From NCBI GenBank assembly GCA_934717855.1, contig CAKUZI010000005.1, positions 62,001 to 126,000 of the forward strand: DNA of 64,000 nt, in the 5' to 3' direction. This DNA comes from an uncultured Candidatus Melainabacteria bacterium. GTDB taxonomy: Bacteria > Cyanobacteriota > Vampirovibrionia > Gastranaerophilales > Gastranaerophilaceae. Below the pieces are notes generated by a model. It did no database searches and had not been told where the DNA came from. It worked only from the letters and a program-made list of their open reading frames with translations. Position numbers and translations under genes: made by a program. How positions within the stretch are numbered: the stretch's first letter is position 1; every line of letters begins with the position of its first letter. Below, piece by piece: positions 52,636 through 60,415 of the stretch.

Positions 52636-53451
52636 ATGTTTAATAATAAATCAAGGATTCCCCCCCCCGAAACACTTTTCATTTTAAACAAATCCAATTA
52701 CATTAATGCAATTGGACATATCAAAAGAAACAACGGATTTACACTTGCAGAAGTTTTAATTACTCTCGGAATTATTGGTATCGTTGCAGCAATAACTTTA
52801 CCAACTATTATAACCAACTATCAAGACAAAATCACAGTTACAAAAGTAAAAAAAGCTTACACAATTTTTTCTCAAGCATATTTAAGAGCTATTGATGATA
52901 ATGGAGGACTTCCTAAAGAAGAATGGGATTGTAGTAAATTTGAAAATACATCTGATGGGTCAAAATTTGCAAGATGCTATATGAGTTACATGCTACCATA
53001 CCTAAAAAAAGTAGAAAATTGCTATGTTGATTCTAATACTAGAAAAAAATGTCACTTTTCGTCTCTTACAGATAATAATAATACGCAAGGGAAAAATACA
53101 CCACTTTATAACTTACATGGGGAAATACACGGTTATTTAGGCGATGGTGGAGGTGCATATTCAATTGCCTCTGATGGAATTGAATTTATGATGTATAGAG
53201 ATTATATAGCTATTAAAACAGATACAAATAGTAAAAATATCTTAAACAAAAATTTGTTCTTCTTTAATTTGGATAATAACAAATTAAGAACAACAACTGT
53301 ATACCAGACCAATATAGAACAATATTGGACGGGATTTACTTGTCCTGGCTGTACTTCAATAGCTACAGGTTGGATTATACAGCATTCAAATCTAGATTAC
53401 TTAAGATGCCCTGATAAGGTCAAAATAAATGGTCCATACTCTTGTAAATAA
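52636..53451 (+). CDS. Type IV pilin-like protein with C9 tract near the start
   Basis: A 271-aa prepilin-like protein. The class III signal is NNGFTLAEVLITLGIIGIVAAITL: cleavage after Gly by prepilin peptidase, Phe+1 and Glu+5, then the hydrophobic helix. A large Cys-containing globular domain follows (about 75-271, with CSKFEN, CYMSYM, CGxC-like CPGCTS). The leader before the cleavage site is unusually long, about 35 residues, and contains Pro-Pro-Pro encoded by nine consecutive C residues at 52660-52668. AGGAGAG supports the start. It is not next to other pilus genes. Confidence 0.85.
   Translation: MFNNKSRIPPPETLFILNKSNYINAIGHIKRNNGFTLAEVLITLGIIGIVAAITLPTIITNYQDKITVTKVKKAYTIFSQAYLRAIDDNGGLPKEEWDCSKFENTSDGSKFARCYMSYMLPYLKKVENCYVDSNTRKKCHFSSLTDNNNTQGKNTPLYNLHGEIHGYLGDGGGAYSIASDGIEFMMYRDYIAIKTDTNSKNILNKNLFFFNLDNNKLRTTTVYQTNIEQYWTGFTCPGCTSIATGWIIQHSNLDYLRCPDKVKINGPYSCK
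52660..52668. repeat. Homopolymeric C9 tract in the pilin leader
   Basis: Nine consecutive C residues inside the first 11 codons of an expressed-looking pilin gene in an AT-rich region. Gain or loss of one C would frameshift the gene, the signature of slipped-strand phase variation. Confidence 0.75.
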
Positions 53452-53634
53452 CTAATTTTACAAAAAATTTAACAAAGAGCGGTTCAAGCAATATAAAGGC
53501 CTGATACGGCTCGCGTTAACAAAACCCGAATATCACCCAAAGCGGTATTTAGAACATTAAAAAAATTTTACTAATTTTTAACAAAAGCGCAAACACAAAC
53601 ACTGTCCCAAAGGGGGGAAGCCGACTTCGTCGGC

Positions 53635-53664
53635 AAAAAAAAACCCTATCTGAAAGATAGAGTT
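53635..53664 (-). terminator. Minus-strand terminator in the pilin-glnA gap
   Basis: On the minus strand AACTCTATCT-TTC-AGATAGGGTT (10 bp, one G-U) is followed by a run of T. No annotated minus-strand gene ends here, so it should close an unannotated transcript. A second hairpin GCCGAC-TTC-GTCGGC (53620-53634) lies directly beyond it. Confidence 0.75.
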
Positions 53665-53719
53665 CGGAATACTTTTACGTAATTCCTCGTGTGTGTAGAA
53701 GGTTAGTGTGTAGTAGGTA
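53635..53719 (-). ncRNA. Candidate small RNA, about 85 nt
   Basis: On the minus strand a TATAAT (53731-53726) would start transcription near 53719. The RNA would have an unpaired A/C/U-rich 5' part (with ACUACCUACUACAC and AACCUUCUACAC), a hairpin GGAAUUAC / GUAUUCC, and the terminator hairpin above. The C-rich single-stranded segment could pair with Shine-Dalgarno sequences. No -35 is convincing and no coding frame fits. The remaining intergenic DNA up to glnA (53732-54060) is AT-rich with no gene seen. Confidence 0.35.
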
Positions 53720-54061
53720 GTGTAAATTATATATCTCGTGTTTATTTAAATCTTTTTTTGTTTAGCTATCGCTTACATATTAATAAAGTATTTTTGTTGT
53801 ATATAATTGCTATATATTGTTTATTTCGTTACAATTGTTTACAAAGTTCTGTAAAGGCTATTTTTACAAGTATTTAAGATTGAAAGCATGGTAAAATTTT
53901 CAATCAAAACTTTGTTTTTTATTAAACTTAATTCCCTGTACTCCCTTTGTAATATAAATATTCCCTCTTTTTTATAAAATTAACACTATTTTTAGAAAAA
54001 CATCCATGTTTTTATAAACTCTCTTTTACCCCGTCTTTACTTAATCTTAATATATAAAGTA

Positions 54062-54090
54062 TTGACCTTTTTCAAAAAAAGTATTCTAAT
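54062..54090 (+). promoter_or_regulatory. Promoter of glnA
   Basis: TTGACC (54062-54067), a 17-nt spacer and TCTAAT (54085-54090), with a leader of about 28 nt carrying GAAAGAGGT before the ATG. No NtcA (GTA-N8-TAC) or GlnR-type site was found. Confidence 0.65.
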
Positions 54091-54124
54091 AATAAAGTAC
54101 TAATTAGAGAAGAAAGAGGTCTAT

Positions 54125-55489
54125 ATGAAAGAATTTATGCACACCAGATTAGACAACAAACAGTTTACGGAAGAAGATATTAAAGGCTTTATTAAAGACT
54201 ATAATATCAAGTTTATCAAACTTCAGTTTGTTGATATTAACGGACAAGTTAAAAATATGACTATCCCTTCTCACCATATTGAAAAAGCTTTGAATAACGA
54301 AATTATGTTGGATGGTTCTTCTATTAAGGGATTTAGAAGCATTGAAACATCAGATATGTTTTTCCATCCTGATAAAAATTCTTTCCAAATTTTACCTTGG
54401 AGAGGAAAAGACGGAGTTAATTCTGCAAGATTAATTTGCGATATTTATAACGCTGACGGAACTCCTTTTGAAGGTTGTCCAAGATGCAATTTAAAGAGAA
54501 TTATGAAAGAGGCTGAAAAAATGGGCTTTTCTATGAACGTAGGGCCGGAAGCAGAATTCTTCTTATTCTCAAAAGATAAAGATGGCAATGTAACAACATC
54601 AACTCAAGATAGTGCCGGTTATTACGATGTTGGGCCAGAAGATTTAGGGGAAGATGTTCGATCTGACATTGTTTTAACATTACAAGAAATGGGATTTGAT
54701 ATTGAAGCCTCTCACCACGAAGTTGCAGACGGGCAACACGAAGTTGACTTCAGATATGCAGATATTTTAACAGCAGCAGATAATGTTGCGACATTCAAGG
54801 TTGCTGTTAAAGCCATTGCTGCAAGACATAATTTACATGCAACATTCATGCCAAAACCTATTTACGGAATTAACGGTTCCGGCATGCACTGTAATGTATC
54901 TTTGTTTAAAAACGGTAAAAATGCTTTTTATGACGAAAAAGCAGAATATCAGCTTTCAGATGTTGCAAAATACTCAATCGGCGGGATGTTGAAACACGTA
55001 AAAAGTATTACAGCCGTTCTTAACCCAACCGTAAACAGTTTCAAACGTTTGGTTCCTGGGTACGAAGCTCCTGTTTATCTTGCTTGGTCATTAGCAAACA
55101 GAAGTGCATTATTGAGAGTTCCAGCAAAACGAGGAGCCTCAACTCGTGTAGAACTTCGTTCTCCGGATCCAGCTTGTAACCCATACTTAGCATTTGCAGT
55201 TATATTGGAAGCTTGTCTGGATGGTGTTAGAAACAAAATTGATCCACCAGCACCTGTAGAAAGCAATATTTACAAATTAACAACTAAAGAACGCAAAAAG
55301 CAAAGAATTGATTCTCTTCCGGGAAGTTTAGCAGATGCAATTGATTTGTTTGATAAATCTTTAGTTTCACGAGCTGCTCTTGGAGATCACATTTTCAATG
55401 AATTCCTTTCTGCAAAGAAAAAGGAATGGGATTCATTCAGAACATATGTTTCTCAATGGGAAATCGACAGATATCTCGAAAGATACTAA
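54125..55489 (+). CDS. glnA: Glutamine synthetase type I
   Basis: Assimilates ammonia: glutamate + NH3 + ATP to glutamine. The 454-aa protein is a dodecameric GSI. Motifs: MLDGSSIKGF and IETSDMFFHPD at the N-terminal domain, GPEAEFFLF, EVADGQHEVDF (metal ligands), INGSGMHCNVSLF, VNSFKRLVPGYEAPVY (flap) and RVELRSPDPACNPYLAFA. The region that carries the adenylylated Tyr in GSI-beta enzymes reads NIYKLTTKERKKQRIDSLP, nearer the GSI-alpha (Bacillus-like) form, so control is probably by feedback or partner proteins. It is monocistronic. Confidence 0.97.
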   Translation: MKEFMHTRLDNKQFTEEDIKGFIKDYNIKFIKLQFVDINGQVKNMTIPSHHIEKALNNEIMLDGSSIKGFRSIETSDMFFHPDKNSFQILPWRGKDGVNSARLICDIYNADGTPFEGCPRCNLKRIMKEAEKMGFSMNVGPEAEFFLFSKDKDGNVTTSTQDSAGYYDVGPEDLGEDVRSDIVLTLQEMGFDIEASHHEVADGQHEVDFRYADILTAADNVATFKVAVKAIAARHNLHATFMPKPIYGINGSGMHCNVSLFKNGKNAFYDEKAEYQLSDVAKYSIGGMLKHVKSITAVLNPTVNSFKRLVPGYEAPVYLAWSLANRSALLRVPAKRGASTRVELRSPDPACNPYLAFAVILEACLDGVRNKIDPPAPVESNIYKLTTKERKKQRIDSLPGSLADAIDLFDKSLVSRAALGDHIFNEFLSAKKKEWDSFRTYVSQWEIDRYLERY

Positions 55490-55495
55490 TAAACT

Positions 55496-55526
55496 AAAAA
55501 AAGCCTTCTTAAGTGAAGGCTTTTTT
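55496..55526. terminator. Bidirectional terminator after glnA
   Basis: AAAAAAGCCTTC / GAAGGCTTTTTT with loop TTAAGT, between convergent glnA and the radical SAM gene. Confidence 0.92.
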
Positions 55527-55527
55527 A

Positions 55528-56796
55528 TTAAACCAAATTCCAAACATACTCAACTATTTCTTTTGTTGAATAAATATCTTTAATTACAAAAAACTCTTTT
55601 CCCGTTTGTTCTTTAACATAAGACAAAGTCTTTCCATCCAAAAACATCTCGGAATAAGGTTTTAGCATAACTGATGAAATCACAACCACATCAGTATCTA
55701 AATCTTTTACTGTGCGAATTAAGTCATCGGTCGTAATCAAGCCGGAAACAGTAATATCTTGTCCCCAATAATCTGATTTGACAGGATTTAATGTAACTTT
55801 TAGATTTTTTATTTTGTTTAACTTTTTTGCAATTTTTTCTACCGCATAAACTGCAGCGTACCCTGTTGCAAACGAAATCTTAAAAGGTTTGCTTATTTTT
55901 TGAGGCAATTCTCGGGATTTAAAATCTTCCAAAAGCATTCTCAAAGAACCAACACCGTCATCAAGTTGATTGTAATTCCCGTAATACCTAGATGGAGGTA
56001 TTTCACGTCCTGCGAGCAAGAAAAATTCATCTGAGCAACAAACTCGTTTGAATTTTGAAGCAATATCAAGAACTTGCTCTGCGCATTTTTTGTCTACTTG
56101 TTTGAGTTTTTCTTCTCTGAATTGTGTAATTCCAACAGGAACAATAGCAACAGAAAGAACTGTATTTTTCAATTCTGCCAAATCTGACAATGTTCTTTCT
56201 AATTCTTTGCCATCATTTATCCCCGGACAAAGCACAATTTGCGCGTGAAACGGAATTTTATTTTTTCTAAACCATTTTAAATTTTCCAACGCTTTTCCTG
56301 CATTAGGATTTCTTAGCATTTTCACCCTTAAATCCGGATTTGTTGTATGAACAGACACATAAAACGGTCCAAGATGCATTCTTTTAATTCTGTCTCTATC
56401 CTTGTCTGTAAAGTTTGTCAAGGTAATATATGTACCTTGAAGATAAGACAACCTGTAATCATCGTCTTTAATATATAAAGTATCTCGTAAACCCTTTGGT
56501 TGTTGGTCCACAAAACAAAAAATACAATGATTTAAACAAGGTTTAATCCTATCAAAAACCGCACTTTCAAAAACTATTCCTAAATCTTCATCATAATCTT
56601 TTTCAAGTTCAACAACTTCAACTTCACCATCAGTCTTTTTTATTTCAAGAGTTAACAAATCTGATTTACAAAAAAAGTTATAATCAATCATATCAAGCAT
56701 TTTCACATCATCAATAGATACAATTTCATCTCCTGCTTGTATTTCTAACTCTTCAGCGATAGAACCTTTTATAACAGAACTAACTATTGCGGGCAT
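55528..56796 (-). CDS. PDZ-radical SAM protein with DUF512 domain
   Basis: A 422-aa protein. The N-terminal PDZ-like domain (about 1-65) has VIKGSIAEELEIQAGDEIVSI. It is followed by a radical SAM core with an atypical cysteine cluster CLNHCIFCF (Cx3Cx2C, about 80-88), then the DUF512 domain (about 215-422; CSDEFFLLAGREIPPS, FATGYAAV, TLNPVKSDYWGQDITVSGLIT, VMLKPYSEMFLDG). This family occurs in cyanobacteria, clostridia and relatives; its reaction is unknown. The ATG at 56796 has GGAG. It overlaps the upstream PadR gene by 17 nt. Confidence 0.9.
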   Translation of the reverse strand: MPAIVSSVIKGSIAEELEIQAGDEIVSIDDVKMLDMIDYNFFCKSDLLTLEIKKTDGEVEVVELEKDYDEDLGIVFESAVFDRIKPCLNHCIFCFVDQQPKGLRDTLYIKDDDYRLSYLQGTYITLTNFTDKDRDRIKRMHLGPFYVSVHTTNPDLRVKMLRNPNAGKALENLKWFRKNKIPFHAQIVLCPGINDGKELERTLSDLAELKNTVLSVAIVPVGITQFREEKLKQVDKKCAEQVLDIASKFKRVCCSDEFFLLAGREIPPSRYYGNYNQLDDGVGSLRMLLEDFKSRELPQKISKPFKISFATGYAAVYAVEKIAKKLNKIKNLKVTLNPVKSDYWGQDITVSGLITTDDLIRTVKDLDTDVVVISSVMLKPYSEMFLDGKTLSYVKEQTGKEFFVIKDIYSTKEIVEYVWNLV

Positions 56797-57304
56797 TATC
56801 TTTCTCCAATCCCTCAATCAATGTTATAAAATTCGAAAATTCGCACATTGCATTATCGATAACAACTTTTTGATAAAAATTAATATGATTATATTCGTCA
56901 TTCAACACATTTTGAGATGCAACTTTAAATTGGATTGCACGAGATTTAATCAAAAAGAATAATCTTTTGCGCTCATCTGTGTTTAAGCAATCTGCACAAC
57001 ACAATTTAGCTCTTGCATTAGACAAAAACTGAAGCGGATTATCACTTAAATCTTCCAACATCAATCGTTTTAATTCAGAAATTCCGTCTTTTGAAATTTC
57101 ATAGTAAACTGATAATTTTCCACCATCAGACATCAATTTCCGAGAAGTCAAGCATTTCTTTTCTTCCAAACGGCGAAGAGCTGGTTTCAACGCTCCGAAA
57201 CTCGGTTTTGTAAAAGGAGCAAAATTTTCATCTATGCGTTTTTGTATCGCATACATCGTAAAATCTCTTTTCAACAAAACATATAAAATTAGAAGTTCAA
57301 TCAT
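56780..57304 (-). CDS. PadR-family transcriptional regulator
   Basis: A 174-aa repressor. Winged-helix domain about 1-75: ELLILYVLLKRDFTMYAIQKR, PSFGALKPALRRLEEKKCL, then the wing KLSVYYEISKDGISELKRL. A C-terminal helical dimerisation region (about 90-174) includes paired Cys (LCCADCLN) that might sense redox or metal, which is inference. It is co-transcribed with the radical SAM gene it overlaps. The ATG lacks a Shine-Dalgarno and lies 6 nt after TGTTAATAT. Confidence 0.88.
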   Translation of the reverse strand: MIELLILYVLLKRDFTMYAIQKRIDENFAPFTKPSFGALKPALRRLEEKKCLTSRKLMSDGGKLSVYYEISKDGISELKRLMLEDLSDNPLQFLSNARAKLCCADCLNTDERKRLFFLIKSRAIQFKVASQNVLNDEYNHINFYQKVVIDNAMCEFSNFITLIEGLEKDNARNS

Positions 57305-57310
57305 ACTAAA

Positions 57311-57319
57311 ATATTAACA
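57311..57319 (-). promoter_or_regulatory. Extended -10 of the padR operon, leaderless arrangement
   Basis: The minus strand reads TGT-TAATAT, 6 nt (TTTAGT), ATG. No Shine-Dalgarno is present. Confidence 0.5.
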
Positions 57320-57350
57320 TAAATAAACAATATTAAAAGTAACTCTATCA

Positions 57351-57977
57351 TTACTTAAAAGCATCTTGCAAATTATGAACTCCGCCTTTTTCCATTGGCA
57401 AACAATATGTCACATTCGGGTGAAAATAATAATCACCTTTTGCATTACGCATAATAACAAAACTAAACAAATCGTATCCCGCACGATTAGGGAATAACAT
57501 TCCATTAGTATCAACCGCAAAAAGTGGATTTTGAACATTCGCAGGCATATTAAACACTGTCAATATAGTTTTATCATTCATTACAAAAGTCTGATTATAC
57601 CTATTAATCATATTTTCAGAGAACCCTGCACATTGAGGATTTCCAATATAATTTTTATAAACCGGAACGCAACCTTTTGCAAATGCATTATTTTTACAAT
57701 ATTTAGTAACACGTAAATTAGTCGCAAAATTTTTGTAAAATTTATCACAATGCGAATAATCAGACGGATATTTTCTGTCAGAACTAAAATAACATCCTGT
57801 ATCCCCCTCCATTTCATCCGCAGTAATCAGCAATGCTTGAGAATAAACTGAATACAATTTTTTAAATGACACAATCGCGGTTCTATCAACAAAATAAATT
57901 GTTAGTTTTACTGAAATTAAAGCTAATAAAACAAAATAAATCGCAATTCCAACCAACCCTCTTAATTGCCCCTGCAT
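57351..57977 (-). CDS. Pilin-like protein lacking the prepilin peptidase motif
   Basis: A 208-aa protein with an N-terminal hydrophobic helix (GLVGIAIYFVLLALISVKLTI, split about 7-27) and a Cys-rich exported domain that parallels the pilin at 52636: SFKKLYSVYSQALLITADEMEGDTGC here against TKVKKAYTIFSQAYLRAIDDNG there. The usual G|F-T-L-x-E signal is absent, so it is either a degenerate pseudopilin or a signal-anchored relative. AAAGGAG lies within the end of ilvB, and the genes are directly adjacent. Confidence 0.7.
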   Translation of the reverse strand: MQGQLRGLVGIAIYFVLLALISVKLTIYFVDRTAIVSFKKLYSVYSQALLITADEMEGDTGCYFSSDRKYPSDYSHCDKFYKNFATNLRVTKYCKNNAFAKGCVPVYKNYIGNPQCAGFSENMINRYNQTFVMNDKTILTVFNMPANVQNPLFAVDTNGMLFPNRAGYDLFSFVIMRNAKGDYYFHPNVTYCLPMEKGGVHNLQDAFK

Positions 57978-59600
57978 CTACAAAAGCTCCTTTGGTTCAA
58001 TCGCACAATCAATAATAAATGTTCCATCAGCAGATAAAGCTTCATTTACAGCATTTTCAACATTTTCTAATTTTTCTACTCTTAACGCTTTAGCGCCATA
58101 ACTTTCTGCTAATTTTATAAAATCCGGATTTGATATTTTGGTTGCGAAATATCTTTCATCACAAGATTTTTCCTGAAATTGTCTTACCATTCCAAGATAC
58201 CCGTTATCTAAGATAAAAATTTTCACCGGCAAATTATAATCCATACAAGTAGCAAGTTCTTGCATATTCATCTGAAAAGAACCGTCTCCGGCAATACAAA
58301 TAACCGGTTTGTTTTCTGCAATACAAGCTCCTATCGAAGCTGGGAAGCCAAACCCCATAGTTCCCAACCCACCTGATGTGATAAATTTATTCGGAGAATT
58401 AAATTGTAAATACCTTGCAGTCCAAACCTGATGTTGACCAACTTCAGTAGTCACAACCAAATTTTTTCCTTTTAAACAATTCGCAATTTTTTCTAAAACC
58501 TCAAAAGAGTGCATATTATCAGTTCTTTTAAGCGGTTTTTTATTACTTTTTTTTAATTCTTGGGCTTGTTTTAGCCATTCTGTGTAATTAAATTTTCCAA
58601 ATTTTAAGACTTCAGCATTCAAAGTTTCTAAAACACTTCCAGCGTCACCAACTACACCAATTTTAGCCGGAATAATTTTTGAAATTTCTTTGCTATCAAT
58701 GTCTATATGAACCAGTTTTTTAGACAATTCTTCTTTTTTAAAACAACAAGTAATTCTGTCATTAAAGCGAGTTCCGACAGCTATAACTAAATCACTTTCT
58801 CTTACTGCTTGATTTGCACTATTTTGCCCAAAAATCCCTATCATTCCGAGATAATTTTCATCGAATTTCGGATACGCGCCTAATCCCATCATCGTAGAAA
58901 CTACTGGAATATTCAAAGATTCAACAAATTCAAAAACTTTTTTAGATGCTCCTCCTTGAACAACTCCACCACCGACAATTAAAAGAGGTCTTTTGGCAAA
59001 ATTTAACGCATCTATAATTTCAGAAACATTTGCTTGCGAAGATTTAATTTCCGATTTTAAATCTTCTAAAATAAATTCTGCTTCTTCTGTAAAAACATTT
59101 TTTGTAATATCTATTACAACAGGGCCTTTTCTTCCATTCATTGCAAGTTCAAAAGCTTCTCTAACCGTTTTTTCTAAATCTTTTGCACTTGTAACCTGAA
59201 ACCCTTTTTTAGTACACGACTTTGTTATATCGATAATATCAACTTCTTGAAAAGCGTCTTTATGCAACAATTCTGAAGAGACTTGTCCTGTTATAACAAC
59301 AAGCGGGTAATTATCAAGATATGCATTTGCTAATCCTGTCACAATATTAGTAGCTCCAGGTCCTGATGTAACAAGAGCAACTCCACATTTTTCGGTAACT
59401 CTGGAATACCCCTCAGCAGCATGGACAACAGCTTGCTCATGACGCATTAAATAATGTTTGATAGCTTTTTGTTTTGACAATTCATCATATACATTAAGAA
59501 CAATTCCGCCCGGGTAACCGAAAATTGTGTCAATACCAAGGCTTTCCAATGTTTTTAATAATATTTTTGCCCCTGATAATGTCTTTGTTATTGTCTGCAT
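57978..59600 (-). CDS. ilvB: Acetolactate synthase large subunit-like ThDP enzyme
   Basis: A 540-aa thiamine-diphosphate enzyme that condenses pyruvate units for branched-chain amino acid synthesis. Signatures: GIDTIFGYPGGIVLNVYDEL, the catalytic Glu in HEQAVVHAAEGYSR (about 51), VALVTSGPGATNIVTGLANAY, RFNDRIT, and the ThDP motif GDGSFQMNMQELATCMDYNLPVKI (split about 430-453) with NNGYLGMVRQFQ-like DNGYLGMVRQFQ. No small regulatory subunit (ilvN) is adjacent, so it may pair with a distant subunit. GGAG at 8 nt supports the ATG at 59600. Confidence 0.92.
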   Translation of the reverse strand: MQTITKTLSGAKILLKTLESLGIDTIFGYPGGIVLNVYDELSKQKAIKHYLMRHEQAVVHAAEGYSRVTEKCGVALVTSGPGATNIVTGLANAYLDNYPLVVITGQVSSELLHKDAFQEVDIIDITKSCTKKGFQVTSAKDLEKTVREAFELAMNGRKGPVVIDITKNVFTEEAEFILEDLKSEIKSSQANVSEIIDALNFAKRPLLIVGGGVVQGGASKKVFEFVESLNIPVVSTMMGLGAYPKFDENYLGMIGIFGQNSANQAVRESDLVIAVGTRFNDRITCCFKKEELSKKLVHIDIDSKEISKIIPAKIGVVGDAGSVLETLNAEVLKFGKFNYTEWLKQAQELKKSNKKPLKRTDNMHSFEVLEKIANCLKGKNLVVTTEVGQHQVWTARYLQFNSPNKFITSGGLGTMGFGFPASIGACIAENKPVICIAGDGSFQMNMQELATCMDYNLPVKIFILDNGYLGMVRQFQEKSCDERYFATKISNPDFIKLAESYGAKALRVEKLENVENAVNEALSADGTFIIDCAIEPKELL

Positions 59601-59650
59601 AAAACTAACTCCACTATTATATAATGATTTTACCACAGGAAATCAGTTTA

Positions 59651-59707
59651 TGCAAAACTCTAAAATTTTTATCTTCTACTAGCAAAAAAATTTTTTAGAG
59701 TTTTTAA
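59651..59707 (+). repeat. Hairpin leader, copy 1
   Basis: The first 37 nt (59651-59687) are identical to copy 2 at 60335-60371. AAAACTCTAAAA (59654-59665) pairs perfectly with TTTTAGAGTTTT (59693-59704), enclosing the conserved loop with ATCTTCTACTAGCAAAA. It lies just upstream of the first SFxA paralogue and its Shine-Dalgarno. Confidence 0.75.
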
Positions 59708-59728
59708 AATAAAGGAAAAGGAGAAGAT

Positions 59729-60292
59729 ATGATAACAGCAATTAACAACACACAACAGCCATCTTTTCAGGCTAAATTAGAACTAAAAGGAATTAAACTT
59801 AGAGACCAACAAAAGATTTGTGAAAGATTTGAAGCTATTACACAACATTACAAATCAGATGTTCTAGAGGTGGCTCCACAAGTAATAGAAAAAGCCGATG
59901 GTTCGACATTTAAAAACACAAATTTTGCCTGCAACGGTAGAAATGTCGGATTTATGATTTATCTAAAAGAGTTTAAAGATTTTTGTAAACAACACACCAC
60001 TGAAGAAATCGCAAAATCTTTATCTAAAATATTTAAAGCAGCAAAGCAAAATGAAGTACATAGAGCCAAAATGACAGAACTTCAAAAAGGCAAAGAAAGA
60101 GCTCTAACAAATCTAAACAGAGCAGAATACATGCCTAACAGCAAAATTTCTGAAAGTTTAACAGCTAGAAGTTTAGCAAGATTGGAAAACATAGAACAAC
60201 AAACTGCTTCAGAACAAACAAAACACAATACAATTACTGAAAAAATTCTAAAAGACGACCCTATCAATGAGAATTTTTATTTAGAAGACTAA
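59729..60292 (+). CDS. Hypothetical protein with SFxA motif (tandem paralogue 1)
   Basis: A 187-aa protein. The N-terminus MITAINNTQQPSFQAKLEL carries the SFxA motif (Ser12-Phe13-Gln-Ala15). It shares with paralogue 2 the pattern F-x-x-IT-x-x-YKSDVL-(E/D)V, then DG(S/T)-F(K/R)N-x-x-F-x-CNG-x-NVG, (L)xEF(K/R)-x-FCK and EIAKSL(S/A)(K/R). The second half is helical and charged. It has no signal peptide or known domain. AAAGGAGAAG precedes the ATG. It has its own hairpin leader and terminator. Confidence 0.78.
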   Translation: MITAINNTQQPSFQAKLELKGIKLRDQQKICERFEAITQHYKSDVLEVAPQVIEKADGSTFKNTNFACNGRNVGFMIYLKEFKDFCKQHTTEEIAKSLSKIFKAAKQNEVHRAKMTELQKGKERALTNLNRAEYMPNSKISESLTARSLARLENIEQQTASEQTKHNTITEKILKDDPINENFYLED

Positions 60293-60302
60293 AGCAATCA
60301 AC

Positions 60303-60332
60303 AAAAAAGCTCCCCTAAAAGGGAGCTTTTTT
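60303..60332 (+). terminator. Terminator after paralogue 1
   Basis: AAAAAAGCTCCC-CTAAAA-GGGAGCTTTTTT, a strong Rho-independent terminator separating the two paralogue genes. Confidence 0.92.
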
Positions 60333-60334
60333 AT

Positions 60335-60391
60335 TGCAAAACTCTAAAATTTTTATCTTCTACTAGCAAAATATATTTTTTAGAGGTTTTA
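60335..60391 (+). repeat. Hairpin leader, copy 2
   Basis: The same 37-nt block as copy 1. The right arm differs in sequence (TTTTAGAGGTTTT) but still pairs with AAAACTCTAAAA, with a single bulged G. Pairing is preserved while the sequence has drifted. Confidence 0.75.
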
Positions 60392-60415
60392 AAACAAGAA
60401 AAAAGGAAATTTTTC

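Noticed and set aside
54068..54100. Operator dyad overlapping the glnA promoter
   Set aside because: The AT-rich stretch gives only short partial dyads such as AGTACT, no better than expected by chance.
53452..54124. Glutamine riboswitch or NtcA site upstream of glnA
   Set aside because: I looked for the glnA-motif core and for GTA-N8-TAC and found neither; only near matches with wrong spacing.
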